Assembly (NCBI GenBank): GCA_021234535.1
Contig: CM037846.1
Span: 13,160,705 to 13,224,704 of the forward strand
Length of the DNA: 64,000 nucleotides
Direction: 5' to 3'
Source of the DNA: Stichopus chloronotus
Lineage: Eukaryota > Echinodermata > Holothuroidea > Aspidochirotida > Stichopodidae
Part shown: piece after piece, positions 1 through 13,800 of the stretch
Position numbering within the stretch: the first letter of the stretch is position 1
Layout of the letters: the number at the start of each line of letters is the position of its first letter
Made by a program: the position numbers and the translations under genes
Notes under the pieces: generated by a model
What the model was told of the DNA's origin: nothing
Database searches by the model: none
Seen by the model: only the letters and a program-made list of their open reading frames with translations

Positions 1-626
1 AGATCCCTGGTGGTGCACAAAATCACAGTAACGGATCCCTGGATCGATGCTTAGAGAGGTAGGTCTGCTGTGACTGAACTGTTGAAGCCACCAGGCGTAC
101 ATTGGTTTAGCTACTGTCACCGCTGATACATACATCACTTAATCAGTCTCACAATGTTAACCTAAATTCACTTCTGAACCCGACAAAGGGCTGAGAAAAT
201 GAAGACCATGCGAATAAATGCACAGAGATGTCGTTGAAATGAACATCCTCTATAAGAACCTCTTATTGTTGTTATTGTTTCGTTAGACGGGTATGCTGGG
301 CACTTTCAGACCCATTTCATTCAATCAGGTTGTCTAGCTCTACATTAAAAAATAAAGCTTTGCCTAAACTGTGACATATTTAGGTACTGTTACAGTTGCT
401 ACATATCTTTCCCTCACTTTCACTCTGGATTTACCACATCTCATTGCAGGCTACTGTACAGTACTTGCATTTCTGCAAAAGTGCCTACTGTGGACGCCAC
501 AAAGGCCCTGAGAAAATCAACACCTTGTAATAATTTGGATTCAACTGTCTCTAAATCCATTTTATTTTAAGCCAGAACGTTTAACTTCATACATGACAGT
601 TAACCCATGACCAGACTGCAACCTAC
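1..626. other. COQ10 intron, left window edge
   Basis: This stretch lies downstream (minus strand) of the last recognisable COQ10 exon, right after its donor site at 626-625. I looked on the minus strand for the expected next exon, which would encode the second half of the START-like domain, and did not see it, so it probably lies left of the window. The sequence is AT-rich with several TACTGTAC-type motifs (for example near 454-466). No other gene is visible. Confidence 0.5.
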
Positions 627-1494
627 CTTCACTAGGTGTGGCTTGGCTACTGTCACTGTTGATGTATACCTCTCCACCAGTGGATTGAAACCTATTTCTA
701 ACTGAGCTCTGAAGTGTCCAGGTTTCCTCTGAACTATCTTGGACTGCGTACACCAAGGCACAAACTCTTTGTAGTCCTCCACGTTGGACACGACCTCGTA
801 CATATCCTGCATAGAGTACCTGAGAAAGGGCAAACGTTGCTGTCAGTAATATAAGTTAAGGGTACTGTACTGTAACTTATTCTTTTCATGAAGCAATGGA
901 TATTTCATATAGCCTACAGTATCCATCCCACACTCTGATGTGAAAAAATGAATCTTTCCATTTGTGAGGAATAAAATATGGAGATAAATACAAATAAGGT
1001 AGACAAACACATATATACTAAACTGTTCAGTGACTATACAGCACAAGTGCTCTTTTACTGCTTGGGCTGCAATTATACATGGCACTATACTACGAGACAA
1101 TGGAAACAGCTCATTCCCTGTAATGAGCTTGGGCAATGCCTTCAGTCGAACAGGCCCTGCCAGAAAGTAGCAACAACGTTAACTGACCAGTGGTCTCGAC
1201 TGAAGTGCTACCAAGAACATGACAGAAAATACAGTACTGTACAATGTCTGGGCAACTACAATAAAGTTTTACTTCCTGGAAACATTAAAATTGGTATGAG
1301 AATAAACTGGTATTAAATGAAGAAAATAATGTTACCCTAGAACCCTTCTCTCTGAGTATTCTTTTGTCTTATTGAGTGGGTTTGGCAATGAAAAGAGACC
1401 TCTGTGTGAGAGTGGCACCGATTTATCATTCTTCTGCAGGTAACTGGGGAATACTCCTCCGTGTACCATACGAGCACACATGAAACATTGTGGT
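627..1494 (-). CDS. COQ10: Coenzyme Q-binding protein COQ10, partial (two internal exons)
   Basis: COQ10 is a mitochondrial inner-membrane-associated START/polyketide-cyclase-like protein that binds coenzyme Q and is needed for Q function in respiration. Two minus-strand exons are seen. Exon 1494-1336 encodes a poorly conserved, probably presequence-linked part ending in [11 protein letters not shown], a hallmark just before the START domain. Exon 819-627 continues with [10 protein letters not shown], then [10 protein letters not shown] and [14 protein letters not shown], and ends at PHLVK. A glycine codon is split GG|G across the junction, so the frame is kept, and both exons have AG acceptors and GT donors. 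The C-terminal half is missing and should lie left of the window. The true start is unclear: the 1494 acceptor implies an upstream exon, which I could not find. Vertebrates have two paralogues (A and B); I cannot say which is closer. Its position beside SF3B1 favours orthology with the human 2q33 COQ10B locus. Confidence 0.9.
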
Positions 1495-4400
1495 CTGAAA
1501 GAAAAGGAAACATAGAATTGGATTACAGTCTGTGAAAGCATTTGTATTCTGAAAATTACAGCATCTATTAGTGGATCTTTACTTCATTCATCACACTGAA
1601 GCACTGTACTTTTTGTTAAGGCCTCCATGGAGCAGAACCATGCCATGATCAATGCACAATGGATGTTCTGATACCAGCACAAAATGTCCATCGTAATGAA
1701 TCATGTTGTATATTGTACGGTGTATATGGGGGAAACCACTATGTAAAACAGTGATGGTAAGGCCCTGTGATATTTATCTGAAGGTAGGCTACAGTAGAGC
1801 TGTGGCCTTCGCGTCCTTCCGTGTCAAATCACCCGATGGTATACACACCTATGTCTCAGACTTGGATGAAATTCGGTGTGTAGAATTACTATATATGGCC
1901 AAACGGGAAAATACAAAATTTCAACACAATCGGACCCTTGGTCCAGGAAATATGGCCCTTCGATATTGGCCCGAACCATGAGAATTTAAATGGTCGTAAC
2001 TAGAAAAGTACAGCATATATCCAAATTTAATGAGTAACGTGTCACTGACAAAGGTAATAAAATAAGGTTTCAGAATATGCCATTACTTTTTTGATACCTG
2101 GTCCCTCTGACAGAATGACGTTTTAACATCTACTTTGACCTTGAATATCATTCAATGAGGTACTGTACAGGATTATTTGAGTTTGCAAATTGCTGTTTTC
2201 ATTATGACTTCTTGTTTCAAGTTGTTATAATTGTTGATAAAAATGAAAGTAATGAATAAAGTTGTTCTGATTTGCAATGAGCCATGTACTGTATACATGT
2301 CTTTGCCAAAATGTCCGTTATCCCGGATGAAGACAATACTGTATTTGGACACATATTCTCATGTAAGAGTAGTCACGTCATGATAGTTAATGGCTGTTTG
2401 AACTAGTAAATTTCGTTACACTGTAACTTTCAAGTAGTGTTCCAAGTGCTTGAAGATGCTAATGTTAGATGCTGTCCCATCAATTACACTTACTTGTCCC
2501 ATAAGTCACAAAACACAATTGGTGATCATGAACCGTGGGCTCATGTCAATGATCTGCACTATGGTGTCTAATAACACTGTACTCAATTGCTATAATAATA
2601 AGTAATTTGGAAAATGTTATTGGAAAACCGAGATGGTGTGGAGAAATTGAAAAAAGCTATCACAACTCATGGCCCCAAAATGTTCCATAAGTCACATGCA
2701 TGGTTTTTAATCCATACATGGAGTACAGTACAACAATAATTGTTAATGACTAGCAAAGTTCATGCTTCAGTTCATACTGGAATAAAAAAAGGTCAAAATT
2801 GGTTGGTTTCTGAATATACTGAGCAAATTCCTAGTGAAATTCTATCAAATTTCCCGAAAGTCACAATGGAATTGACCTATATACTACCATAGAAATTATT
2901 CACTTACAATCTTTAAGTTTACTAAATAAAAACATTTTTCTCTAAAGCACTTTTTCTCTCAAGCATCCACAGTGGATGTTGATTTATCCCGAAATACCTA
3001 CTGTACCACTTCCCCTCATCTGACATCAAAGGCTGGTGTAATAGTTTTCAACTGCAATTTTCACAATAGCAAAACAAATGTCAAGATACAGTAGCAAAAA
3101 CTTTTTACAGTCAAAATGTACAGTAGGTATTGTAAGTTGTGGAAGGAGAAAACTTGAACTAGTATACTGCCACCATTCATAAAAACTCAACCTTCAAATG
3201 TCTTTGTGCTCAATGTCTAGGCAAGATGAACTTCAGTTATTTCTTGCTGTTTTTAATTGATGATATTGTTTTGAGTCGTATTTCTTTCCAGCTGACTACC
3301 TGTAAATACACTTGTCACTTAGCGATCAAAGTAACATCATGCAGTGAAATTTTGAGGGGAAATGAAAGATGAACAAACAAATGAAGCTAACTAATGACCA
3401 CAAATAGATAGGACTAAAACCTGAAATGTAATGCCACTTACAAGACACAATCAAACTTTACATACTATGTCAATGACACAAGATCAAATGACCGTACATT
3501 TGCTCCCCTTTTTTCACATAATGCAAACCATCAGGTTAGGGAGCAAAAGGGTCTGCACTTGGGGGAGAACTGGTGGGTCTTGAAGGGCACACTGGTAAAC
3601 AACTTAGGGTGCACTGGTAATCTGGAGGTGAACTTGCAAGGGGGAAGGGGCAAAACAACCTGAATACCTTATGGACATATACTGCTACACAGTTATTGAT
3701 TGTTACACAATATTTGAGGCCATTACTACTGGTTTGTTCCTTCTTACAATTTCCACTCTTTGTACTTAGCCTGGTGACATTTTAGAATATCTCACCTTTC
3801 AGAAGGTCTTTTTTTACACAAGGAGTCAGAGTAGCAGACGAGCAAGGAACAAGAGACTTGATCATACTAATAGAGGGCACCAATCAACTTTTACAATAAC
3901 TCTGACTTCACTGCTACTCCAACTCTGTTAAAGGAGAAGGAAACTCTGGGAATATTAAGTTTGTCAAAATGAGGCAGAAGTGTTTGGCAAACATCTTCCC
4001 AAACTTTCATTCAGAAATATTGTTTCCTATCCAAGTAACATGCTTTTGAAATTCACAGAGGGGTGCTGTCATTTTTGTCTAAGTTGAATGTGAACCAGAA
4101 TTTAAGTCGAATTATGATGTCATGTAAACCACTGAGAGCAGGAATTTTTATGTATTTCTTTTTCTGTACCTATAATTTCTATAAATCCATACATACTTGC
4201 ACACATTTGTGTTAAATTACTGAGGTGTATCATGTAATAATCAAATCATTAATACTCTGATTAGAATCTATATAACTTTTAAAATTTGAAAAATAAAGAA
4301 AAACAAAAGCTTTTCAATCACTTGTGGTCTAGAGATTTCAACACAATCTCAAAATGGCAGCTTCCTGATTGATTTTTATCAACATATGAAGGGCAATATC

Positions 4401-4499
4401 TTGGAAAGTAAACAACATATTGGTGATGGTGTTCACCAAACGATAGTCTCTCATTTAACACTGGCAAATTTTCTGACTTTTTTTCTCATTTAAAACTTC

Positions 4500-5165
4500 T
4501 GTTGTCACTGTTACTCCGACTCCATCAACAATAGATGCATCATTTTCATGTCCCCCCCCTCACCTTGAATCTGACTCCACCTAAAAATATATGTGTCAAA
4601 TATTCACCCTGACTCCAACAACAATTACATTGCAATTAGCACTATAGTCTCTGACTTCACTGTGACTTCCACTCCATCTAAACGTTGTATTGTCACTACC
4701 ACTCCGACTACAGCAGCAAGTATAATCACACATTCACTCTGACATTAGATATTATGCAATAGATGAATCATTCTCATGCTTTCCTCCCCCCCCAAAAAAA
4801 ACTGACTCATACTGTACCATCAAAGATGCATCCCCCCACTTTGACTCCACCTGAAAACACATGGCAAAGTACAGTGCAATTACACGTTCAAGTCATTGCT
4901 TCTTCAAGTATCATTAGCAAATATATGCATCATTCTCATGCTCCTCCCCCATCTTACCGTGACTCCAATTTTAGCGCATCATTTAACCAATGGATACATT
5001 TTCAATCTCATTCCCTCCCATCTTGACTCCGACTCCATACATGTCCACCCTAATAGATGCCATTCTAAAATGGACTTTGACTCCACTCAGAAAAAGAAAA
5101 AAAAAAGGTTGAACTTCTATAACCTTTGGAGGCCTACAGTACCAGGTTGGGTGTGACTGTGACTC
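4500..5165. repeat. Degenerate GACTCC-rich tandem repeat
   Basis: Dozens of GACTCC or ACTCC(G/A)ACTCC words recur, together with three copies of a longer module resembling ATAGATGCATCATTCTCATG (starting at 4531, 4759 and about 4921), each followed by a C-rich tract. Copies are diverged and unevenly spaced (about 160-230 bp), as in an old minisatellite. It gives rise to chance open frames that are not genes. Confidence 0.6.
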
Positions 5166-5956
5166 CAACGAAAGGGAGAAGGTCAGAAGTGCAGAGTATT
5201 CTAAAATTACTCCCTTAGCCTGGGGCCCTGGTTAGGCCAAAGTTACTTTAGCTCTTGAACAGGGTTGTGTCTTACATTACATGGCCTAAGCTCATTCCAC
5301 TCCACATCACAGCCCTTGCACCATCAACACAAATTTTTAACCCATTAGCTGGCCCAGGGTCGTCATCTCTCATGTTCACAAATAGATATGTTTCTTACCA
5401 AACTTTACACAAACGATCTCTGGCACAGCATCCACCTTTCTGAATAAGCTTTTACCAAAATCATATGAAGAAATGGATGAATTTTGACTGAAAAACTGAA
5501 AGAAACACTAAGGCATTCCACGGCTGTTCTCCATAATTGCAAGCCTTCTAGTGAGTGAATCACTGATGACGCTGAATTTTGTTGTTTTACTGTATGCTTC
5601 AAATTGTCACCAGAAATAGTTTTATTGGTAATCTTGTAGCCTAGTGAAGATGTACTAACATATCAATTGTCATTTAGTTCAAATGCAGGCTATGGTCATG
5701 TATGGTATACCTCCTTTTTGCTGATTTAGGGAGCATTTCATAGCAAAGCTTAATTGGATTTCAATTTGTGTTAGCAGCGTAAGGGCTTTGATGTGGAGAG
5801 TAACATAGCGCACAGCCATGTTCAAGGGCTTGAGACTGGAGTAAAGTTACTTAGGCCTAACAGTAACAATTAGTTCATCATTCATGTTGATTCTAGTTAC
5901 TCAACTTACTGATACTAGCGTTACTTACCCCAGTAGTGCCAGTAATGGCTATAGTG

Positions 5957-6056
5957 CATTCCCATATTTTCGTGCGTCCCGTTTTCGTGAAGAGGGTACA
6001 TACAACATTAAGCCTACATCTATTTTACGCTAGCCCAACTGCACGAAAATACGACC
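5957..6056. mobile_element. Short TIR element (MITE-like), copy A
   Basis: The left end reads ATTCCCATATTTTCGTGC and the right end carries the inverted counterpart GCACGAAAATA, about 100 bp apart. The left end and the following GTCC..TTTTCGTGAA are shared with the longer copy at 8142-8566. That shared, inverted-end structure suggests a non-autonomous DNA transposon family. No coding capacity is present and target duplications are not clear. Confidence 0.45.
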
Positions 6057-6554
6057 CTCCACCCGATAATATGTGTATTAATATCATTACTGTTTGTTGC
6101 TGTTAGTGAAGTTATTGTAACGTTAGAACTGTAGTTCAAACTACAAGTACAAACTACAACATACTATACTATTACTAATACTACTATGGCAAGGCTGCAC
6201 AGCTTGCTTAGCCTACACCACAGTATGGTGTACGGTGTAGTCTTAGACTCTTACCTAATTTTGATCAGTTTCGCCTCTGTAATGATCAATTGTAACGATC
6301 GTCTTGACAAAATTGGGAGGATTCTATTCGTCATAATTATTTCACTGCAGCTTACATTGGAATTACTTTGCTACACTACTTTTGAGTTCCAAATGCGGGT
6401 TTCGCTACACGTTATGGGTACATTCTCTTCTTTTCGCCGGTAATCAAAAAGAGTTACGTGATTTGTACGTACAATGTAACCATATACCAGTTACTGTCAT
6501 CAGCTAGACGCATAGAATTGATCTAGTTCTTTGATCGTACGTGATTAAAAACTA

Positions 6555-6562
6555 TGACGTCA
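6555..6562. promoter_or_regulatory. CRE octamer TGACGTCA upstream of SF3B1
   Basis: A perfect palindromic cAMP-response element (CREB/ATF site) lies about 215 bases before the SF3B1 ATG, in the region that should contain its promoter. CRE sites close to start sites are common in housekeeping animal promoters. The transcription start is not visible, so its use is inferred from position only. Confidence 0.4.
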
Positions 6563-6776
6563 TTAAGAGGCCGTGTCGAATAATGTTCAGTTTTGGGCAC
6601 ACCTTTGATCTTCAAAATGTTAATTTGGAGCACAAAAACAAAAAATAAAATAGAAGATAAAACCTAAAGTATATTTTATTTTGCCAGAAAAGATTCATGC
6701 TCTGTTTCAATAGTTTGAGCTGAAATAAATTCACACAATATTTTGCACTTGGCGTTTATTCTCTGCAGCTAGCAAT

Positions 6777-7858
6777 ATGGCGTCCGTGACCTCTCGAGAA
6801 GGTAGTTAATATTTTCTTCTTTACATCCCATTTTAGCTATACGAGTAAACAATAAGCTTTAAATATAAGACCTTATGTGTTCCTTCAACTTTTTTATGAT
6901 TAAGATCAACACAAGATGATTTTGATGCAAAGAAAAGAAGTCATCCAACTGTACTTTACGTAATGTTAAGTTTTACCTTAGCACAGTAACACCATACTGT
7001 AGCCAACTGCCGAGGGTTAGGCTAGTCGATTTGTGTGCCTAGCCTATGTTAATTGTTATGAAGGAATCTTAAGAAGTAAGATACACACACAGTGCTGTGG
7101 ACTGATCAATGTTACGACTGTAGTGTAACGTTAGTGTACGTTGCCTTGACGTTAGACTCATTGCGACTAGAGTTAGAGTTGGCCTAAAATGTACAGAACC
7201 AAATTTGGACCCGCTGCAAACAGATACTACTACTACTAGGCCTAGACCCAGGGGAGCCTAGGCATACTGCAGATCCTATTGCTTATATTCTTGCCCCACA
7301 GTCAAAATCAATTAGCCTATACCCTTTTTTATCAGTTAAAAAGGTTGAGTTAAGAAGGATCAGGGGGATATGTTGCAGGTTTTCAAATTCCTACTGGTGG
7401 GATTTTCTGTTGGATATTAGTTTGGTTAGAGATTTTTAGGGGGTCTGGATTTGGATTACAGGACATCTTATGGGACTTCTGCCCCTGTGTGCCCTTAAAC
7501 TTGTTGTTTTGTGTTAATTATAAGGCTACTTACTACCTTTGAAAATAAGTATCAGTATCACAGTTTTAGAACACATGGTTATGTTATTCATGAAGTGAGC
7601 CTGACTGGCTGTAAGATTATGACGTGATGCACTTGGGATCTGTTAGTTTCCACCCCCCAGTAGTTTCCGCTCCTGGTTTTCTGCCGCCCGAATCATGGGG
7701 TGGGGGGTAAACGTTCATTATTAAGGTATACTAGTACATGTTTAATCTGGCGTAGTAGGGATCTCTATTTTGATTACAGAGCTGATTTTGAGCTTCAAAT
7801 TTTCTTTTAGACAAAATGGCCTATGGCCAACAACGTCTTGGATTGATGATGATGATGG

Positions 7859-7891
<33 letters not shown>

Positions 7892-10800
7892 GTTTTTATC
7901 AGTGGACTTTCTCACACAATTTTTTTTAGGAGTGTAATGAATAAATGTCAAAAATTTTTGTCAGTACCAGAACTCATTAGAAATAAGTCTTGCCTTGACT
8001 GATTATTGACTGGATTTCTCCACAAAAAAAAGTTAAGGCCAATTACCTTGACCTCTCTTAACATGTGTATAACATGGAGGCAGAAAGAGTGTGAAAAAGG
8101 TTACTTTTAAAGCACTGCTTTTTGTGGGAACATGTATAGTACATTCCCCTTTTTTCGTGCATCCTCTATTTTCGTGAAATTCGTCATAGCTCTTGGTGTG
8201 CAACACAAAGGATACCTGTAGAAGACATTTTAGTACTGAACTGACGCACAACTATTTTCCTTCAAAATGACCTAAACGTAGGTGAATATGCTTCACTTGA
8301 ATAAACAAAATGATACCTTTACTTTTAATGTAGGACTAGGAACTTGTCCCCTTAGTTTTGGTATCACGACAGAATAGGCCTAGCCTACTAAATGAAATTG
8401 CCGCATTTTTTCCGAAAAGGTCCTTACTCCCGCAGCCTCATGTTTGTTACTAGTACTGTAGTAACAGAAAGGTTTAAGTATACTTAATGTGTGCAATTCG
8501 GGGTCAGTTTGTACTTTTTTCAGTAAAAAGGTTGCATAGATCTAAGGTGCACGAAAATATGGGATTGAAAGCGCTGTTGACAGGGTGATGAGACGTGAAC
8601 TTCATTGTCCCTTCAAAGGTTTTAGAATCAACTGAAAGTTTCAACTCTAACAAGGTAAGAAAAGCCAGGGTGCATGTGCTTTTCCATTGCATTTTGTCTT
8701 AAATTAGGGAATTGCTAGTTATTTTCAAACTTGTTTGCATGAAAATAGCAGCTTCCATGCTACTTTCTGGACTTTCTGTATCCAACAGTGACCGGTGAGG
8801 CATGCACGACCTGTAAGCTAAGACTAAATTAGATTGACCCTCTATCAGTATTACTACATTGTGGCCATTTTAGACATACAGTAAGTTATGTTCATGAAGT
8901 CTGGAATTGAACAAATCTGTATTTCATGTTGTCACTGTCCGCTCATGAAAACAAAAATCAGGGCAGACAACAATATTTTTTAGGGGTGGAAACCACCGTG
9001 GGCAGAAACTAACGTAATCTGATGCACTTAAGCTACATATTAGTGATGAATCCTTTTCAGATGCTTTCCTGAAGGCTGGAGATAAATTATTGGGAAATTG
9101 GGACATTCAAAATATTGGCAATTAGAATTCCTCAACTGCGTCAGCTTCCAGTCACCTGGCCTCCTGTATAACTTGCATTTCTAACATTACATGAATGCCA
9201 GGTTATAAAATGCTTGATTTTATTATTTCCAGCTATAGAACAGCAGATCAAAGAGCTACAAGCTCGAACAACAGCGTTGCATGATACCAACAACACAGAA
9301 ACAAATGGGGCTGCACGGGAAGCAGAAAGAATTGGATTTGCCAAAGCTGGACATTTTGATCAAGAGATTTATGAACCAAAAACCCCCAGGAGTAGATTCT
9401 TTGGTTATGATACATCAATCGCAGCAAATGAAGGAGATGAGGTAAGAGCTAACCTTTTTAATAGTCACAAACCCTTTGTAGTTTCTCTCAGCACTATGTT
9501 ACAGTACATCTGTAAGGCCTACTGTGAACCTCTAAAAAGGTTACAATGAGCAGCTTTGCAGATGATGCTATCTTACTGAAGCACACACTTGGAAAAAGCT
9601 GTTTCCATGTTTTATTGGCAAAATACACAGGTACTGTACATGTATACTGTATTAGCGAGCGTACCCGCCAAGCTATCAACAGCCATTTAGAAAGATCGAT
9701 TTGAGCAACTTGCACAAGTTTTTCTTCAGTGTAAATCTAGCTACTTGCTGAATTAAATGGTGATTTAGCAGCTCACACAGAACAGTGAGCTATGCACTGA
9801 AATGAAAACAGGTTTTTTTATTTCAGGTTGCCCTGTCTATGGCAGCCTTTGATACTCTGTGGTTAAGTAGACCAAGTTACTTTTACGAGATACACCAAAG
9901 TTCTGTAACACTGTTCATTGGCCACATTCTGTATGAACTACTTAAAAACTGCGTCGTTAACGTAGTCGTTTATATTCGTATTTTCATACATAGTGCACTT
10001 TTGGAAGGAAAAAAAAATGTACCAGATTAACTGTGTGATAGTAGTAGTAGATGCGCAATAAAAGTTTGTTCAAAACAGTTAAATTCTCCAAGTAATATTG
10101 CACTTGAAGTAAGTGTAATCAGTATTAGTCAAGAAGGCTAAGTGGAAGGCTTGAAGCATGTGCAATTGTCAAACCCTTGAAATTAAGATTATGGTTATTA
10201 TGGCCTATGGTTATTTGTGATGAAATGTATTGTAGAATGGTCAGCATTTTGATGCATTTTGTTTTAAATTGTGGCTTCTTGCAACTATCATGATCTTCCT
10301 GATAGAATTCAGTCAATTCTCCAAAGAGTATTTTTCATGTCACATGTCCTTCATGCCTGAGATCAACTTATTGCAGTGAAAAGACTACTCTGCAATGATT
10401 TTAGCCATCTGGGAGTAATTCCAGACACTTGTTTCTAAATTGTACAACTATCTGTACTTTTTCACCCACACAGGATGACGACGTGGATACCTCCAACTCC
10501 TTGATGGGTAAAAACACATACACAGCACCGTCTACCCTCTTCAGCAAGAATCAAGAAGCAGCAAAGGTGAGTTACCTGTTTTGCCTCAGTCAGGCTGGAT
10601 GACTGGTGTACGAAATGTTTTCTTAATTGTGCCGTGGTTGAACTATGTGATGGTTCTTTTAAGGGACATATATTTAGGTCTCAACATTAACAAGGGCTCC
10701 ATGCCCAGTAAGGTCTCAACAGTCTTGAAGGGCAGCCTACAGCAGCTGGAATGTCAATATCAGTCAAATCTGGGAGATCAATTTGTATGTCTGGTGTCGC

Positions 10801-13800
10801 ATGCAAATCTTGCAGAGATTACCTCCCGGGAATGACTTTTGTCAGATGAAATAATGTTTAGTGTTAATAGATTAAGTTTGTTAATTATGTTATCAGTTTG
10901 CAAGTTTGTGAAGTTTGTTATCTTTGCGAGTGTGGTTGTCCGTGGAAGTCACAGGGAATGGGCTTTTCACAAAATAAAATGACAACTTGGCACTTCATTG
11001 TATAAGCTTAAGTTTTTGATCATCGTTCATGCTCATGTGGTGGAATTCTGTCAAATGGACCTTACATAATTTACATTGTGTCATCGCAACTCAAGTCTGC
11101 CCCCATCCCCCACCAGGTTAGTAAGTGGTTTATTTCAAGTACCTTGTGGTGATGTTCCCTCTTATGTCAGAGCCAGGGAACTTTTGAGTGTTTTCTCATG
11201 CTAGTAACCTTTGAAATGCAACAAATGCTTTGACCTTTGACTGCTTTCCTCAGGATTTTGAACCGTTTGCGGATACTAGGAGGCCCACCATTGCCGACAG
11301 AGAAGATGATTACAGAGCTATCAGACGAAAGATGGTGATATCACCAGAGCGTCATAATCCGTTTGAAGTCGGTGTGTGCATTTCTCACTCATCTCTCCTT
11401 CCATTTTGTCCTTTAATTTCCTTTTCATTTTGGTTTTTAAGCATTTCAATTTCGCTGCTACTGTTTTTCATATTTGCGACTGTTATAAGTGTAAATGGAT
11501 TTTCTGCATGAAAACGAAACAATTTACAATTCAAACTACAGTGCCTTAAAACTGTATAGCAGTAAAGGTTCTTCTCCAAAGACTTGATCCATCCATTTGT
11601 GTGCCCCTAAAGGAAACTTGTAGTCATTGAAACTTTTGGTGAGAGAAGCTAAACCGCATGACCCAGGTGAAATTTGTTGATTGACTGTTACTTACTTTAG
11701 TTTTCTTGACACCATTGCTGTAACTCAAGCCAGTGCTTCAAATATTCAGTCAGCTTTGCTTGAAAGTGAAATCTATGCCAAAAAAAGAAGAAAAACTGCT
11801 TTCTCAAAGCAGTCTGTGCCTTTAGAACTAATGTTCCATGAAATCATTGGGTTAGGTGATGTAACAAATTGGTCCAACCTGTTAAGACCTGGTTATTCGA
11901 AAGCCACACTTTATAGCGAAAAATTTGCAAATGTGTCGTCTTTTGTTGAAGCAGAAAGTGAAGGGAAAACAAAAGAAACTGCAAAATTGAAACTGGGGCA
12001 GCAAGAAGTGAAGGGGGTGTTGAATGAGTCAGTTCTAACTTTGGTTCATTCATACTGTCAAAGTAGATGTACCTCATGTGAGATTGGATTTTTGGGTGGC
12101 TTTGCATCTATCATGGCCTAGAAAAATTGAAGTAATTGGGTGGTATAGAGGGTAAAGTTGCATCTGGATAAGTTTAGAGGTAAACATACACATTTCTCTA
12201 TGTGTCAGAGTTGTACCTCCTGAAACGTGTCATGCTTCTGACGTTACACTTAATGCATACCCAAGAGCATCGTTAATGATTTGTTACGCCACCCCTTCTT
12301 TCCCTACTCTACTCGTGACTAATTGAAAATCTCTCATTCTTTCCCAAACAGTGCCATTTTCGCTCCTGACGTCGTTGGCCATTTAAATAAAGGGAATGTT
12401 AGGGATTTTTGTCTAGTGGCTTAGGGCAAGGGTATATATATCAGTGATGTGTTATTAGGGATGAAGGGGACCAGTGGACCAAGTCTATTGTAGGTCTATG
12501 CAAATGATAATTGCGTGTGATCAAGTGTCAGAAATTGATTTTTCTTGTGAGGACAGTTCTCGCCAAATGTTGTCTCTTGAGGGGCACTTTGAAAATGGAA
12601 ATGACAGTGTGCTTTCCCTTTCTCCATCTGTATCCTAGTCAAAACTAGTGTTTTCATCGATCGTTAAAACTCGCAATAGGGTAATTTGTTTACACACCAC
12701 GTGCGGGTACCCGGTTTCCCGAACAAAATGGCGACCTTATCGTTAACATCGGCATATCCACGGAACTTACCGTACGTCACAGTGGTGTGGGGGAGGAATC
12801 TTACTAGTACACTTCATACACTCGCCTACACCTTCTCATGAATAGGACCACCTATATTCTTTGAGAAAAAACAAAATTCCATTTTGAGCTTTTTGCTGTG
12901 TATGGTAGATGCGAAATTTGGCAATCTGGCACAGTTGGTTTATACTTTATGATGGAACCCAATAGTAATTTCGAACCGGGTAATAAAATGCCATTTTATG
13001 CGTATTCTGTTAGCCTGGGTACCTGTGAAAACACTAGTACTGCAGAAACACTAAGCTTCATTGCTTTGGAATGACATGGCTTCATTGCTTTTTAAGGACG
13101 TTATGTGAGGGCTGTTGCCATTCAATCGTAGTTTCCCAGGGAGTTAAAGAAAAACAACTCTTATGACTGTCACCGTCCAGTCTGTGGAGAAAGTGAAACA
13201 TTGGCACTGTTGCTTTCAGACTCAATCTGCACCTGTTAGTATATTTAAATGGTAATGAAGAGAAACGTAAGGGAGTGCGGTGGGGGGCAATAATCCTGCT
13301 TTGGATGAAGTGCAGGCCTGTGTTTAATTGGCTCAGGTGTGAGATGTGGGCATTTGACAATCGAATGCGCCAATGGGGAGGTTGTGTGGAACTTTACTAT
13401 TTGGTGGTTAATGCAGCATCCTCTGCGGAAAGTAGTCTCTATTCAGTCTGCCAAGTCTCCTGGATGTTCTCATCAGCTGGGTCTTGTAGGGGTAAAATAG
13501 CCAGCTGTGAGGTCACTACACTCACGGTACCGTAGTCTAAGTTAAAAACTAAGGTGCGGTGGGGGGCAAGCAAAACCTTGGTAAAAGGCGTATGTTATCT
13601 TTCTTTTTTTTTTACGTTCGTAACTCGAAGATACTTTATCGTGCGCATCTGCACCACTGCACTAACCGTGAAAAGCTTTGTCTTTTTAGATGAATTGTCA
13701 TCTTCTACAGGTTAAAGCTGTGACCGATGGATTGCCCGGGGCTGGCCACGGCCAAACAGTACGTATAAAAAAGGTCCCTGAGACAGCAGAGTCCTATCGT

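Larger units (their letters stand above)
1495..6776. other. COQ10/SF3B1 head-to-head intergenic region
   Basis: This 5.3 kb separates the leftmost COQ10 exons from the SF3B1 start codon and should contain the COQ10 5' end and both promoters. No protein here is recognisable. Open frames of up to about 90 codons (for example 1703-1981 and 6186-6443, plus strand) show no family resemblance. It holds a degenerate GACTCC-rich repeat at 4500-5165, a short TIR element at 5957-6056, and a perfect CRE octamer at 6555-6562. The missing COQ10 first exon may lie here. Confidence 0.5.
6802..9232 (+). other. SF3B1 intron 1
   Basis: This is the 2.4 kb first intron, a usual place for regulatory sequence, between the 8-codon first coding exon and the exon starting IEQQIKEL. 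It holds a (GAT)n microsatellite at 7842-7887 and a TIR element at 8142-8566. Open frames inside it are short and unlike known proteins. Confidence 0.8.

Noticed and set aside
11681..12121. 146-codon plus-strand open frame in SF3B1 intron 4
   Set aside because: No known domain, no good splice signals, and the SF3B1 frame joins across it; it looks like a chance frame.
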